From: Candidatus Obscuribacter sp.
GTDB lineage: Bacteria > Cyanobacteriota > Vampirovibrionia > Obscuribacterales > Obscuribacteraceae
Assembly: GCA_021772135.1 (NCBI GenBank)
Contig: JADYXQ010000107.1
Span: forward strand, 1 to 58,057
Reading direction: 5' to 3'
Length of the DNA stretch: 58,057 nucleotides
Every line of letters starts with the position of its first letter. Position 1 is the stretch's first letter. The notes under the pieces were generated by a model that saw only the letters and a program-made list of their open reading frames with translations, ran no database searches and was not told the origin of the DNA. Shown one piece after another: positions 9,207-16,129 of the stretch. Both the position numbers and the translations under genes were made by a program.

Positions 9207-10049
9207 TTGCGTTTAGTTGCACAGGATATTTCACCTCGCATCAAACGCAGGTCTGCTTTAGGTCAGATTATTCTGACCGTCTTAGGCATGCTGGTGCTCT
9301 TTCTGGCACAGTTCACTTCATTTGAAGTGCCGGTGGCCAGCCAACGCAATCTCATCGCTTTTGGCGAGAATGAGGTGCGGGACGGCTATCACCTCGTTCC
9401 TGAGCGTTACAAGGTCAAAGTCGAGAATTATCTTGAGAGCCATGTGCCGCTTTTGAACAAACCGAATGCTCCGGTGCGCAAGACTTTCTATACGCCGCTG
9501 GCTGCCGCCGCTATTTTTGTCGGATACGTGTTCGGGCCAGTTATTGGTGCCAGTGCATGCGCCACATTTGTTTTCTTTGGTTTGATCGGGCCATTTTTAG
9601 GCATTCACTCTTTTGCTTCCGGTGGCGGTCTAGATTATTACCAGCAGCCCGGTTTTGGTTATCTCCTCGCTCTCATTCCAGCAGCAGCGGTAGTGGGAAT
9701 GATTACCCGCGGCCCGCGCAGAACTCTGACTCAAATTCTTTCTATTGCCGCCGGGCTGACAGTGGTGCATCTGTCAGGAATTTTCTATTTGCTCGGCAGC
9801 TGTCTCGTTTCTTATTTGTTGGACGGCAATCGCGCTTCGCTGGCCTGGCAACCCTGGGTCTTTCAACTGGCTCGCAATATGAGCTGGTATCCGCTGCCCT
9901 ATGACGTTTTGAGCAGCATAATACTAGTCGGTCTGGCTTTTCCTTGCCGCTGGTTGACGCAGACACTGGTGGCTCCAGAGTTGAGCCCGCGGGCTACTCC
10001 ACAGGTAAAACCGACAGAGCGCTACCATGTGGTGGAAGAGTTTGTCTAG
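9207..10049 (+). CDS. BioY-like integral membrane protein
   Basis: Polytopic inner-membrane protein with about five or six hydrophobic segments. The region from FYTPLAAAAIFVGYVFGPVIG through GLIGPFLGIHSFASGGG and GFGYLLALIPAAAVVG follows the layout of BioY, the substrate-binding component of biotin ECF transporters. An uptake role for biotin or a related vitamin is inferred. Between the first membrane segment and the BioY-like core lies a periplasmic stretch of about 60 residues that is not typical of BioY. I chose the TTG at 9207 because GGAGGT (9197-9202) lies just upstream. An in-frame TTG at 9150 would add 19 residues but has no well-placed ribosome binding site. It overlaps the next gene by 23 bases. 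Confidence 0.72.
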   Translation: MRLVAQDISPRIKRRSALGQIILTVLGMLVLFLAQFTSFEVPVASQRNLIAFGENEVRDGYHLVPERYKVKVENYLESHVPLLNKPNAPVRKTFYTPLAAAAIFVGYVFGPVIGASACATFVFFGLIGPFLGIHSFASGGGLDYYQQPGFGYLLALIPAAAVVGMITRGPRRTLTQILSIAAGLTVVHLSGIFYLLGSCLVSYLLDGNRASLAWQPWVFQLARNMSWYPLPYDVLSSIILVGLAFPCRWLTQTLVAPELSPRATPQVKPTERYHVVEEFV

Positions 10050-11016
10050 GCCTACTTATAAAAATTTTTCTAAAAGTACAGGCGACCACAACTGGAAGCT
10101 TTATCTCGGTCTGGCCGGTCTGACAGCGACTACACTGGGTCTTGGTCTTTTTTATTATGGCACCAGAGTGGAAACCAAACGCTTTCGCCTGGAGCAACTT
10201 AGAGTTCGTACAGGCACCATTGGCGGTGCGGCCGGCGCTAAGCAAGGCTTGAAAATTTTGCATATTTCCGATTTGCATTTATCTGGTAACGATGATGAAA
10301 AAGTGCAATTTATTCGCCAGATTACAGACGAAGATTATGATCTGGTGATTCTGACCGGTGACGTTTTTGAATTTCTCGATGGCCTCAAGTACGGTCCCAG
10401 CCTGCTCAGTCGCAAGCCGCGTTTAGGCGCTTACGCGGTTTTCGGCAACCATGATTATTATGACTATTCTATTTTCAATAAAACTTTTGGCCGCCTCAAT
10501 CGTAAGTACAGACATCCGGCTAAACGCAACAATGTGGAGCCCCATCGCATTTCATTAGAAGCCGGTGGATTTAAGGTTCTAGTGAACGAGAGCGTTTCCA
10601 TCAGCGAAGAAAACATCTTTATTGTTGGTATCGATTATTTCGGCATTGCCGAGAGCGAATTGCAGAAACTAATGGCGGAGGCTCCTGACGACGCCCTCAA
10701 GCTGGCTCTTTTTCACGTGCCTAAATATCTGGATACTTTTTCAAAAGCCGGATTTCATGCGGCCTTTGGTGGACATACTCATGGTGGGCAAATTCGGGTG
10801 CCCGGCCTTGGTGCTTTAATAACTGATTCTGAATTGTCGAGAAAAAACGCTTCAGGCATGATTGATGTGGGCGGCACTAAAATACATGTTTCTCGTGGTC
10901 TGGGAGCCGATCCGCGCAGCAATATTCGCCTGTTCTGCCCGCCGGCAGCAACTGTAATCGAACTTATTCATGGCCCTGCTGCTGCCGCTAATACTAGTAT
11001 TAGTACAACTATTTAG
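10027..11016 (+). CDS. Membrane-anchored metallophosphoesterase (YkuE/YaeI-like)
   Basis: Calcineurin-like phosphoesterase of 329 residues. An N-terminal hydrophobic segment (about residues 20-38, YLGLAGLTATTLGLGLFYYG) would anchor it with the catalytic domain outside the cytoplasm. The dimetal motifs occur in order: ISDLHLSG, LTGDVFEF, GNHDYYDY, LFHVPK and GGHTHGGQ. Family members hydrolyse phosphodiesters such as phospholipid head groups or UDP-sugar lipids; the substrate here is not known. It overlaps the preceding membrane gene by 23 bases and probably shares its transcript. Its end overlaps the converging gene at 11009 by 8 bases. Confidence 0.88.
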   Translation: MWWKSLSRPTYKNFSKSTGDHNWKLYLGLAGLTATTLGLGLFYYGTRVETKRFRLEQLRVRTGTIGGAAGAKQGLKILHISDLHLSGNDDEKVQFIRQITDEDYDLVILTGDVFEFLDGLKYGPSLLSRKPRLGAYAVFGNHDYYDYSIFNKTFGRLNRKYRHPAKRNNVEPHRISLEAGGFKVLVNESVSISEENIFIVGIDYFGIAESELQKLMAEAPDDALKLALFHVPKYLDTFSKAGFHAAFGGHTHGGQIRVPGLGALITDSELSRKNASGMIDVGGTKIHVSRGLGADPRSNIRLFCPPAATVIELIHGPAAAANTSISTTI

Positions 11017-11947
11017 CCTGAAATTGTTTGAATGGTGAAGTCAAATTGAACGGCTGCGGCGGCGCTTCTACTGCTTGACCTGCCCCAGCCCCGTTAGTTG
11101 TGGACGGGCGGCGATTGAGATTGACGGCACCACCGTTGGAAGTCTGGTTGAAACGCGTTTGCCCGGGAATGGGCGTGACTGATTGCTCTGGAACACGGAA
11201 AAATGTCGGTGGCGGCGGTGTTCTCCATGTGGGAATGTGCGCCTGCAGCTGTTTAAATAGCGATGCCACGATGTTTTTGGTCAATCGCACCGAATGGCTG
11301 CCCCGAGCGTCTACCACGGCGCCCTCTGCCACAGAGCCGTCAATGGTACCGATAAATCGAGCACGCAGAATGGAGCGAGGACGAACGGCCCATTTATTTT
11401 GATTGACGAAGGTCAGGTCAACCTGGCCGTCTTTAGGTTGATCGCCCTGTTGCATTTCCAGTGCTGGAGTATCTTTGTAATAAAGCTCGCCATCAATGGT
11501 GGTGGCACGGCGTATCAGCGAAAGTTTGACCAGCCCCAGATTTTTATCCTGACTGATGTATTCACCGCTGTAATCAGTGGCCATCCAGTTAAAGGCACCC
11601 ATCAAGCCGAAAATGATCACCAGGCAGAGGGCCTGATTACTGAGTAGGCTGCGAAGTTTTTTGTTTCTGCTTTGCTTATCATCTTCACTTAGCGATGATT
11701 TTCCTTTGCCTTTCTTTTTGATCTCGCTAGCTCGTGGATCAAAACTTTCCGGCCTCGTCGGTTTGCGACTGCGCGAAAAATAGGTTTCTTTGGGCTCACG
11801 TCTGGTTTCAGGGGCACGCTGAGTAAAGTCATCTTTGAAGTCGTCTAAGTCGTCGTCGTCTTGGGCTTCTTTGGCCTGATAGGCGCGCGGCATCCTTGTA
11901 GGCCTGGGCTTCGGTCGTCTTGATTGGTAATCGTCAAAATCAGTCAT
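11009..11947 (-). CDS. Hypothetical single-pass membrane protein
   Basis: A 312-residue protein that I do not recognise. Residues 1-105 are very charged and probably disordered, with alternating acidic and Arg/Pro-rich stretches and a basic KKKGKGKSS segment. A single membrane helix follows at about residues 107-126 (ALCLVIIFGLMGAFNWMA). The next 100 residues look like a beta-rich extracytoplasmic domain, and the C-terminal 70 residues are low-complexity Pro/Thr/Asn/Gln. Topology by the positive-inside rule is N-terminus in the cytoplasm. It lies 16 bases downstream of the secreted matrixin-like protease on the same strand, so the two are likely one operon. Confidence 0.7.
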   Translation of the reverse strand: MTDFDDYQSRRPKPRPTRMPRAYQAKEAQDDDDLDDFKDDFTQRAPETRREPKETYFSRSRKPTRPESFDPRASEIKKKGKGKSSLSEDDKQSRNKKLRSLLSNQALCLVIIFGLMGAFNWMATDYSGEYISQDKNLGLVKLSLIRRATTIDGELYYKDTPALEMQQGDQPKDGQVDLTFVNQNKWAVRPRSILRARFIGTIDGSVAEGAVVDARGSHSVRLTKNIVASLFKQLQAHIPTWRTPPPPTFFRVPEQSVTPIPGQTRFNQTSNGGAVNLNRRPSTTNGAGAGQAVEAPPQPFNLTSPFKQFQAK

Positions 11948-11963
11948 TGCGATCGTAATTTTT

Positions 11964-12836
11964 CTACGGTATTAAATCTGGCGTCAGATGATAGAGATGC
12001 CTGATTGTAGCTGCGTCGTTGGGCGATATTACTCCCCGGCCATAATAAAGGCTCATTAAGTCTGCGGGGTTAGTGCTGTGGCCTTCGATGCCCAGTGCGT
12101 GGCCAAATTCGTGAGTGGCGGCTGCTTTCAATTTTCCCAGTGACATGGGCTGGCCCTGACCATCTGTGGTGCGCAGCACAATTACAGCCGGTTTGAAATC
12201 AGCTTGGCCGCCAGCCAGTATTGCCTTATAAGGAAAGTTGGTCTTCGACGTGTATCCGCGAACGTCTTGAGCGAAGAGCGCCATGCCGTTCTTGCCCACA
12301 AAGTGATTGGTAAAGAAGACGTAAATGTCTGCTTCACCGGGGTCATCTGTCAATTGATAAGAGAAGAGCCCCTCGCGCTCGAAAATCTTCCATGAGAGCA
12401 CGCCTTCCATGGCCGCCTGATAATGGCCGGCCACGTAGCCGTCAGCCGGTTTAAGGGCCTGAAATTGCTCGGGGCTGGAGACCACATCGGCCACTACATT
12501 GGGCCAGGCGGGCAGGTTGTCCGTGTTGGCGACGGGCGCGCCCCATTTGGGATCCATAATGCTGTCTAAAGTCAGACCAGGCGAAATGTAGACCTTGAGC
12601 GGCATCTGGTCACGAACCCAGTGCACGCTGCCATAACGGCTGCGATATTCAGGATAGACTCCCGCCGCTCCACTTGCCGCCGGTCTTGCTTGCGGTTTGC
12701 GGTATTGTCCCTGCGCCGGCTGATAACTTGTGACTAAAAACGCCGCACTTGTAATGAGGAAAAGGCAATAACAGTGAAGCTTTTGGGCTGCCCTTAAAGT
12801 TTCTTTGTAACACCGTGGAAACATTTTTGTAGTCAT
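11964..12836 (-). CDS. Secreted matrixin-like zinc metalloprotease
   Basis: Predicted metzincin protease. The zinc-binding motif HEFGHALGIEGH has ligands His242, His246 and His252-253 and catalytic Glu243. It is followed by the Met-turn-like sequence ADLMSLYYG, as expected of the M10A family. An N-terminal hydrophobic segment (about residues 20-40) looks like a signal peptide, so the enzyme should act outside the cytoplasm. A Gln/Arg/Pro/Ala-rich linker precedes the catalytic domain, and no obvious pro-domain cysteine switch is seen. It is the first gene of a two-gene minus-strand unit with the membrane protein at 11009. Confidence 0.88.
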   Translation of the reverse strand: MTTKMFPRCYKETLRAAQKLHCYCLFLITSAAFLVTSYQPAQGQYRKPQARPAASGAAGVYPEYRSRYGSVHWVRDQMPLKVYISPGLTLDSIMDPKWGAPVANTDNLPAWPNVVADVVSSPEQFQALKPADGYVAGHYQAAMEGVLSWKIFEREGLFSYQLTDDPGEADIYVFFTNHFVGKNGMALFAQDVRGYTSKTNFPYKAILAGGQADFKPAVIVLRTTDGQGQPMSLGKLKAAATHEFGHALGIEGHSTNPADLMSLYYGRGVISPNDAATIRHLYHLTPDLIP

Positions 12837-12983
12837 TCCGTCTATTTTATAGCCAGGTTAAAGTGGTACTACGGTCAGGGTTCTGTGTACATATTGTATA
12901 TGCCACGTTGTATTACGCTTGTTACGGGCATAATAAACGAAAGGTTAAAAGCGTAGGTTTTATGAGGTTTGATAGGAAATAAT

Positions 12984-12989
12984 ATACTT
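12984..12989 (+). promoter_or_regulatory. Candidate -10 element for the leader RNA
   Basis: TATACT lies in an AT-rich run. A matching -35 hexamer is not evident, so support is moderate. A start near 12995 would place the CGCAG arm of the structured RNA at its 5' end. Confidence 0.35.
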
Positions 12990-12995
12990 GTTCAT

Positions 12996-13097
12996 CGCAG
13001 GAACTCCAGTACGAGAGACACAAGGGATTGAGTCTGTTGGGGCGGCACCAACACTGCGGACATTTCAAAAGGCCTCACTGCGGTGAGGTCTTTTTTT
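12996..13097 (+). ncRNA. Structured leader or small RNA upstream of glmU
   Basis: No coding gene explains this stretch, but it can fold compactly. An outer stem pairs CGCAG (12996-13000) with CTGCG (13054-13058). Inside it AGAC (13016-13019) can pair with GTCT (13032-13035), and GTTGG (13036-13040) with CCAAC (13048-13052). This three-stem junction is followed by an intrinsic terminator at 13071-13097. The layout is that of either a small RNA of about 100 nucleotides or a riboswitch-like attenuator for glmU. I could not match it to a known riboswitch, SRP RNA or other class. The 12837-13137 gap contains no other feature apart from the -10 candidates. Confidence 0.45.
13071..13097 (+). terminator. 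Intrinsic terminator before glmU
   Basis: GGCCTCAC and GTGAGGTC form an 8-base-pair stem (one G-U pair) closed by the tetraloop TGCG, directly followed by seven T residues. It lies 40 bases before the glmU ATG and on the same strand, so it must end a short upstream transcript or attenuate glmU. Confidence 0.85.
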
Positions 13098-13103
13098 ATG
13101 GCT

Positions 13104-13109
13104 TATAAT
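13104..13109 (+). promoter_or_regulatory. Possible glmU -10 box downstream of the terminator
   Basis: A perfect TATAAT lies between the terminator and the glmU ribosome binding site (GGAG at 13128-13131). No recognisable -35 box is placed upstream. If used, glmU would be transcribed independently of the leader RNA. Confidence 0.35.
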
Positions 13110-13137
13110 CATTTACTCTGCATTTATGGAGTAAATC

Positions 13138-14538
13138 ATGCTACCTGTTAGAGCGATCGTGCTGGCTGCCGGTCAGGGCAAACGAATGAAGTCCAGTCGG
13201 CCGAAAGTGCTGCATGAAGTAATGGGACGCGCCATTCTCAGCCGAGTTATGGACGCCGTGGGTGCTCTTGGTCTCGAGCATTTGCACATCGTGGTGGGAC
13301 ACTCTTCAGAGGTCGTCAACGAATTCGTTGACAAAAATCCGCCCATTTGCCCCTTCTCCACTCATTTGCAGTCACCGCAACTGGGCACCGGCCACGCTGT
13401 TATGCAAGTAGTACCGGCCTTAGAGAATTTTACCGGTACGCTGCTCGTCACTGTAGGCGACGCTCCGGTTTTGCAAAGCGACACTCTGGCCAAACTTCTT
13501 GCTACTCACCGCGAGACAAAAGCAGTGGTGACCGCTTTAAGTACCGTTGTACCTGATGCGAAAAATTACGGCAGAATGGTGCGCGATCAAGATGGAAAAG
13601 TGCGAGGCATTGTCGAAGACAAAGATTGTTCGCCCGGCGAAAAACTAATAACCGAAGTCAACACCGGAATATACTGCATTGAATGGCCAGCTGCGGCTGC
13701 CGGTTTGAGCTCACTTTCATGTGACAATCGCCAGAAAGAATATTATCTGACCGATCTGGTGGCATGGGCCTATCATCATAAGCATGTCACTGAGACCGTT
13801 GTCTTGACTGACTTCCGTGAAGTATGCGGTATTAATTCACGAGTGGAGTTGGCTGAGGCGACAGTGCATTTGCGCGATATTACCGCTACCAAACTGGCTC
13901 TAGAGTCCGGTGTCACCATTATTGATCCGAGATCTACATGGATTGCACCAGAAGTAACCATCGGCGAAGAAACAGTGGTTTTGCCCGGCTGCTATTTAAT
14001 CGGCAACATTGAAATCGGCGCCGGCTGTCATATTGGCCCGTACACGGTAATGAAAGGGCGAGTCAAAGTCGGCAACGGATCATCTGTAGTCAATTCACAT
14101 ATGAATGATTCGACTATTGGCGAAAACTGTAAAGTCGGCCCTTTTGCTCACATGCGTGAAGGCAACAGTGTGGGCGACAATTCGAAAGTGGGCAATTTTG
14201 TCGAATTGAAAAAAGCGCAAGTGGGCAACAAATCAAATGTCTCGCATTTGAGCTATATCGGTGACGCCACTTTAGGCAACAACGTCAATATCGGCGCCGG
14301 CACTATTACCGCCAATTATGATCATCTGACCAAGAAAAAGGCGCGCACAGTCATTAATGACGGCGCCTCCACCGGCAGCAATTCAGTGCTGGTGGCACCG
14401 GTAGAGCTAGGAGTGGAAGCGGTAGTAGCGGCGGGCAGCGTTGTGAACAAAGCTGTGCCGGACGGTGCCCTGGCGGTAGCGCGGGCTAAGCAGAGCAATT
14501 TAGAGGGTTGGAGCGAAAAACGTAAGCGAATAACATAA
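13138..14538 (+). CDS. glmU: Bifunctional UDP-GlcNAc pyrophosphorylase / GlcN-1-P acetyltransferase GlmU
   Basis: Makes UDP-N-acetylglucosamine for peptidoglycan and lipopolysaccharide in two steps, acetylating glucosamine-1-phosphate and then uridylating it. The N-terminal nucleotidyltransferase domain begins with LAAGQGKRMKSSRPKVLHEV, then QLGTGHAV and EVNTGIYC. The C-terminal left-handed beta-helix starts near residue 255 and has the usual hexapeptide repeats (VGNFVELKKAQVG, IGAGTITANYDHLTKKKA). At 466 residues it has full length. The ATG at 13138 has GGAG seven bases upstream. The gene is preceded by a terminator-bearing leader RNA and followed by a palindrome that probably terminates it. 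Confidence 0.97.
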   Translation: MLPVRAIVLAAGQGKRMKSSRPKVLHEVMGRAILSRVMDAVGALGLEHLHIVVGHSSEVVNEFVDKNPPICPFSTHLQSPQLGTGHAVMQVVPALENFTGTLLVTVGDAPVLQSDTLAKLLATHRETKAVVTALSTVVPDAKNYGRMVRDQDGKVRGIVEDKDCSPGEKLITEVNTGIYCIEWPAAAAGLSSLSCDNRQKEYYLTDLVAWAYHHKHVTETVVLTDFREVCGINSRVELAEATVHLRDITATKLALESGVTIIDPRSTWIAPEVTIGEETVVLPGCYLIGNIEIGAGCHIGPYTVMKGRVKVGNGSSVVNSHMNDSTIGENCKVGPFAHMREGNSVGDNSKVGNFVELKKAQVGNKSNVSHLSYIGDATLGNNVNIGAGTITANYDHLTKKKARTVINDGASTGSNSVLVAPVELGVEAVVAAGSVVNKAVPDGALAVARAKQSNLEGWSEKRKRIT

Positions 14539-14560
14539 GTTGAGCGCTAAGACTTAGCTA

Positions 14561-14588
14561 GAAGATTTGCGCCCGGGCGTAAATCTTC
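14561..14588. terminator. Palindromic hairpin between converging genes
   Basis: Arms GAAGATTTGCGCCC and GGGCGTAAATCTTC form a 14-base-pair stem with one G-U pair. It sits between the ends of glmU (+) and the 14593 gene (-) and could terminate both. A closely related palindrome with the same arms occurs at 34203-34230. Confidence 0.6.
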
Positions 14589-14592
14589 AAAA

Positions 14593-14898
14593 TTAGTGTT
14601 CTAACTCTGAAATCGTGTCCGGATTGGACTCCAGCTGCGAAACATAGTCCAGTCTGCGCCGTTCAGCTTCAGCAAAGTGGGCCGAGTCGATGGTCAGATA
14701 TTTGCATAAGCCCAGCGGTATGAGGTGTTTCGAATACTCTGGAATACCGTGGCGGTCGGCTTCACCGTACGATTCGATTTCGACGTAGTCGTGGCCGATG
14801 CGCAACACCCGGCCAATCAGGCTGGTGCCGTCCATAAAGTGCAAGCGCACCCACGAGCGGGTGTCGCACAGCTTTTCAAGGCGTAGTTTCAAATTCAT
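14593..14898 (-). CDS. Small protein with Sm-like sequence pattern
   Basis: A 101-residue soluble protein of unknown function. Residues 15-45 (WVRLHFMDGTSLIGRVLRIG, then HDYVEIESYG) show the alternating strands and DG turn typical of small beta-barrels such as the Sm/Hfq or ribosome-maturation folds. This is a pattern match by eye only. The C-terminal third is charged and probably helical. It converges with glmU across a hairpin and has its 5' end facing the 14899-15198 gap. A CDS call is supported by the conserved-looking domain and absence of any competing frame. Confidence 0.65.
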   Translation of the reverse strand: MNLKLRLEKLCDTRSWVRLHFMDGTSLIGRVLRIGHDYVEIESYGEADRHGIPEYSKHLIPLGLCKYLTIDSAHFAEAERRRLDYVSQLESNPDTISELEH

Positions 14899-15198
14899 AG
14901 TGCTGGCCCCGAGTATTTGTCAATTCCATCTTAGCAAAGGTCCGATAAAAAACCGCTTATGAGAAAGTACTGCTGATCTCTGTCTGCTTGCCGGCTGAAA
15001 ATACCGCTTTGATATATATTCGCAAACTCTTAGATTCGGTTTTTTTCTTGCACTTTGAAGAAGCTCACCCGGCGCGCGTTTCTATCGCATATACGCAGAA
15101 GTCAAGAATTGCGAAATCTAGAAAGCGAACTAAACTGAAGTTGTGGATTGATACCACATTTTTTTGCACCAATATAAAAACTAGAATTTGAGGACTTA
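14899..15198. other. AT-rich gap without a convincing gene
   Basis: This 300-base divergent region should hold promoters for the genes on both sides. The only candidate I can point to is TTGATA (15148-15153) with TATAAA (15173-15178), but the 19-base spacing is poor. A 67-codon frame at 14988 has no ribosome binding site and no recognisable protein character. Confidence 0.4.
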
Positions 15199-15381
15199 AT
15201 GCAAGACGAGCTTATACCGGCCAATTTGCTCAAGCGTTTGGAAGAACTTAAGGATCGCGAAGCAAGTTATTGGCATGATGAGCTGTATTCGGTAGAGGCA
15301 CTGACCAACATGGCCTATCGTGAGCAGTTAGAAACAAGCTTTAAACTTGACCCGCTTGGTGCCTTGCCGCCTCGCCAATAA
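15199..15381 (+). CDS. Small hypothetical protein, 60 residues
   Basis: A short, charged, probably helical protein (MQDELIPANLLKRLEELKDR at its start) with no signal peptide or membrane segment. I do not recognise it. The ATG at 15199 is preceded by GAGGA at 15189-15193 with ideal spacing, the main evidence that it is real. Its last 41 bases overlap the converging coaX gene, so the C-terminal part is encoded opposite the coaX C-terminus. Confidence 0.6.
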   Translation: MQDELIPANLLKRLEELKDREASYWHDELYSVEALTNMAYREQLETSFKLDPLGALPPRQ

Positions 15382-16123
15382 TTTTGATACCTTTCAAAGT
15401 TAAGTTGATATCGACATGATCAAATAGCTCCACCGCTGGTGCCAGAAGTGGTGCCAATCCGCCGGTGGCTATAACGGTGGTTTTACTGGGAAGGCTCTTC
15501 AGTGCCCTTTCTATCCAGTGTTTGACCAATCCAATGTGTCCGATAACGCAACCGCGCTCGATTGTCATTTGTGTATCGAAAGCCAGCGGCGAAGAAATAG
15601 AATGACTTTCTACCTCTTGCACTGAAAGCTCAGGCAGCTGTGCTGTTGAATAATGCAGAGCTTGAAAAGTTTTTATCAGACCTAGAGTGATCATGCCACC
15701 AAGAAAATTGCCTTTGTTGTTCACTGCCGTAAGAGTGGTGGCAGTACCGAAGTCGATGACGATGGCGGCCTCCGCTTCAGCTGTGTGCAGCTTATAAGCG
15801 GCGGCCGCATTAGCGATGCGATCGGAACCCATGGTCTCATAAAGTCCTGAAAGCAAATTTTGACTGCGTGCGGTCACTTCAAAAATTTTGTCTTGTGCCT
15901 GCGGCCAGTTTGCCACCATTTCAGGCAAAGTGGTGGGCACCACCGATGACACCGCAATCAGGCCGCGGCCATATTTGCTGTTCAGGCTATTGAGGTGGCT
16001 GGCAGCTGTGGCCGGGTCACTGGTGCTGTAATTCCAGGTTTCGCTTAATTCATCGTCGAGAAAAAGTCCGCAACAAATTCTTGAATTACCGATGTCGATG
16101 GCAAGAGCCCTGTCTGGTTTCAT
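15341..16123 (-). CDS. coaX: Type III pantothenate kinase
   Basis: Phosphorylates pantothenate in the first step of coenzyme A synthesis. CoaX-type enzymes need a monovalent cation and are not inhibited by CoA. The ASKHA motifs are present: LAIDIGNSRICCGLF at the N-terminus (phosphate 1), VIDFGTATTLTAV near residue 122, and IATGGLAPLL near residue 217 (adenosine motif). The 260-residue length is normal. It lies 6 bases downstream of the amidase gene on the same strand. Confidence 0.94.
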   Translation of the reverse strand: MKPDRALAIDIGNSRICCGLFLDDELSETWNYSTSDPATAASHLNSLNSKYGRGLIAVSSVVPTTLPEMVANWPQAQDKIFEVTARSQNLLSGLYETMGSDRIANAAAAYKLHTAEAEAAIVIDFGTATTLTAVNNKGNFLGGMITLGLIKTFQALHYSTAQLPELSVQEVESHSISSPLAFDTQMTIERGCVIGHIGLVKHWIERALKSLPSKTTVIATGGLAPLLAPAVELFDHVDINLTLKGIKIIGEAARHQAGQV

Positions 16124-16129
16124 TGATTC

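Noticed and set aside
13008..13017. AGTACGAGAG, identical to part of the 23S rRNA sarcin-ricin loop
   Set aside because: The match is 10 bases only and the flanking bases do not complete the loop structure; no other rRNA sequence surrounds it.
14988..15191. 67-codon plus-strand frame in the 14899-15198 gap
   Set aside because: No ribosome binding site, low-complexity composition and overlap with the leader of the better supported 15199 gene.
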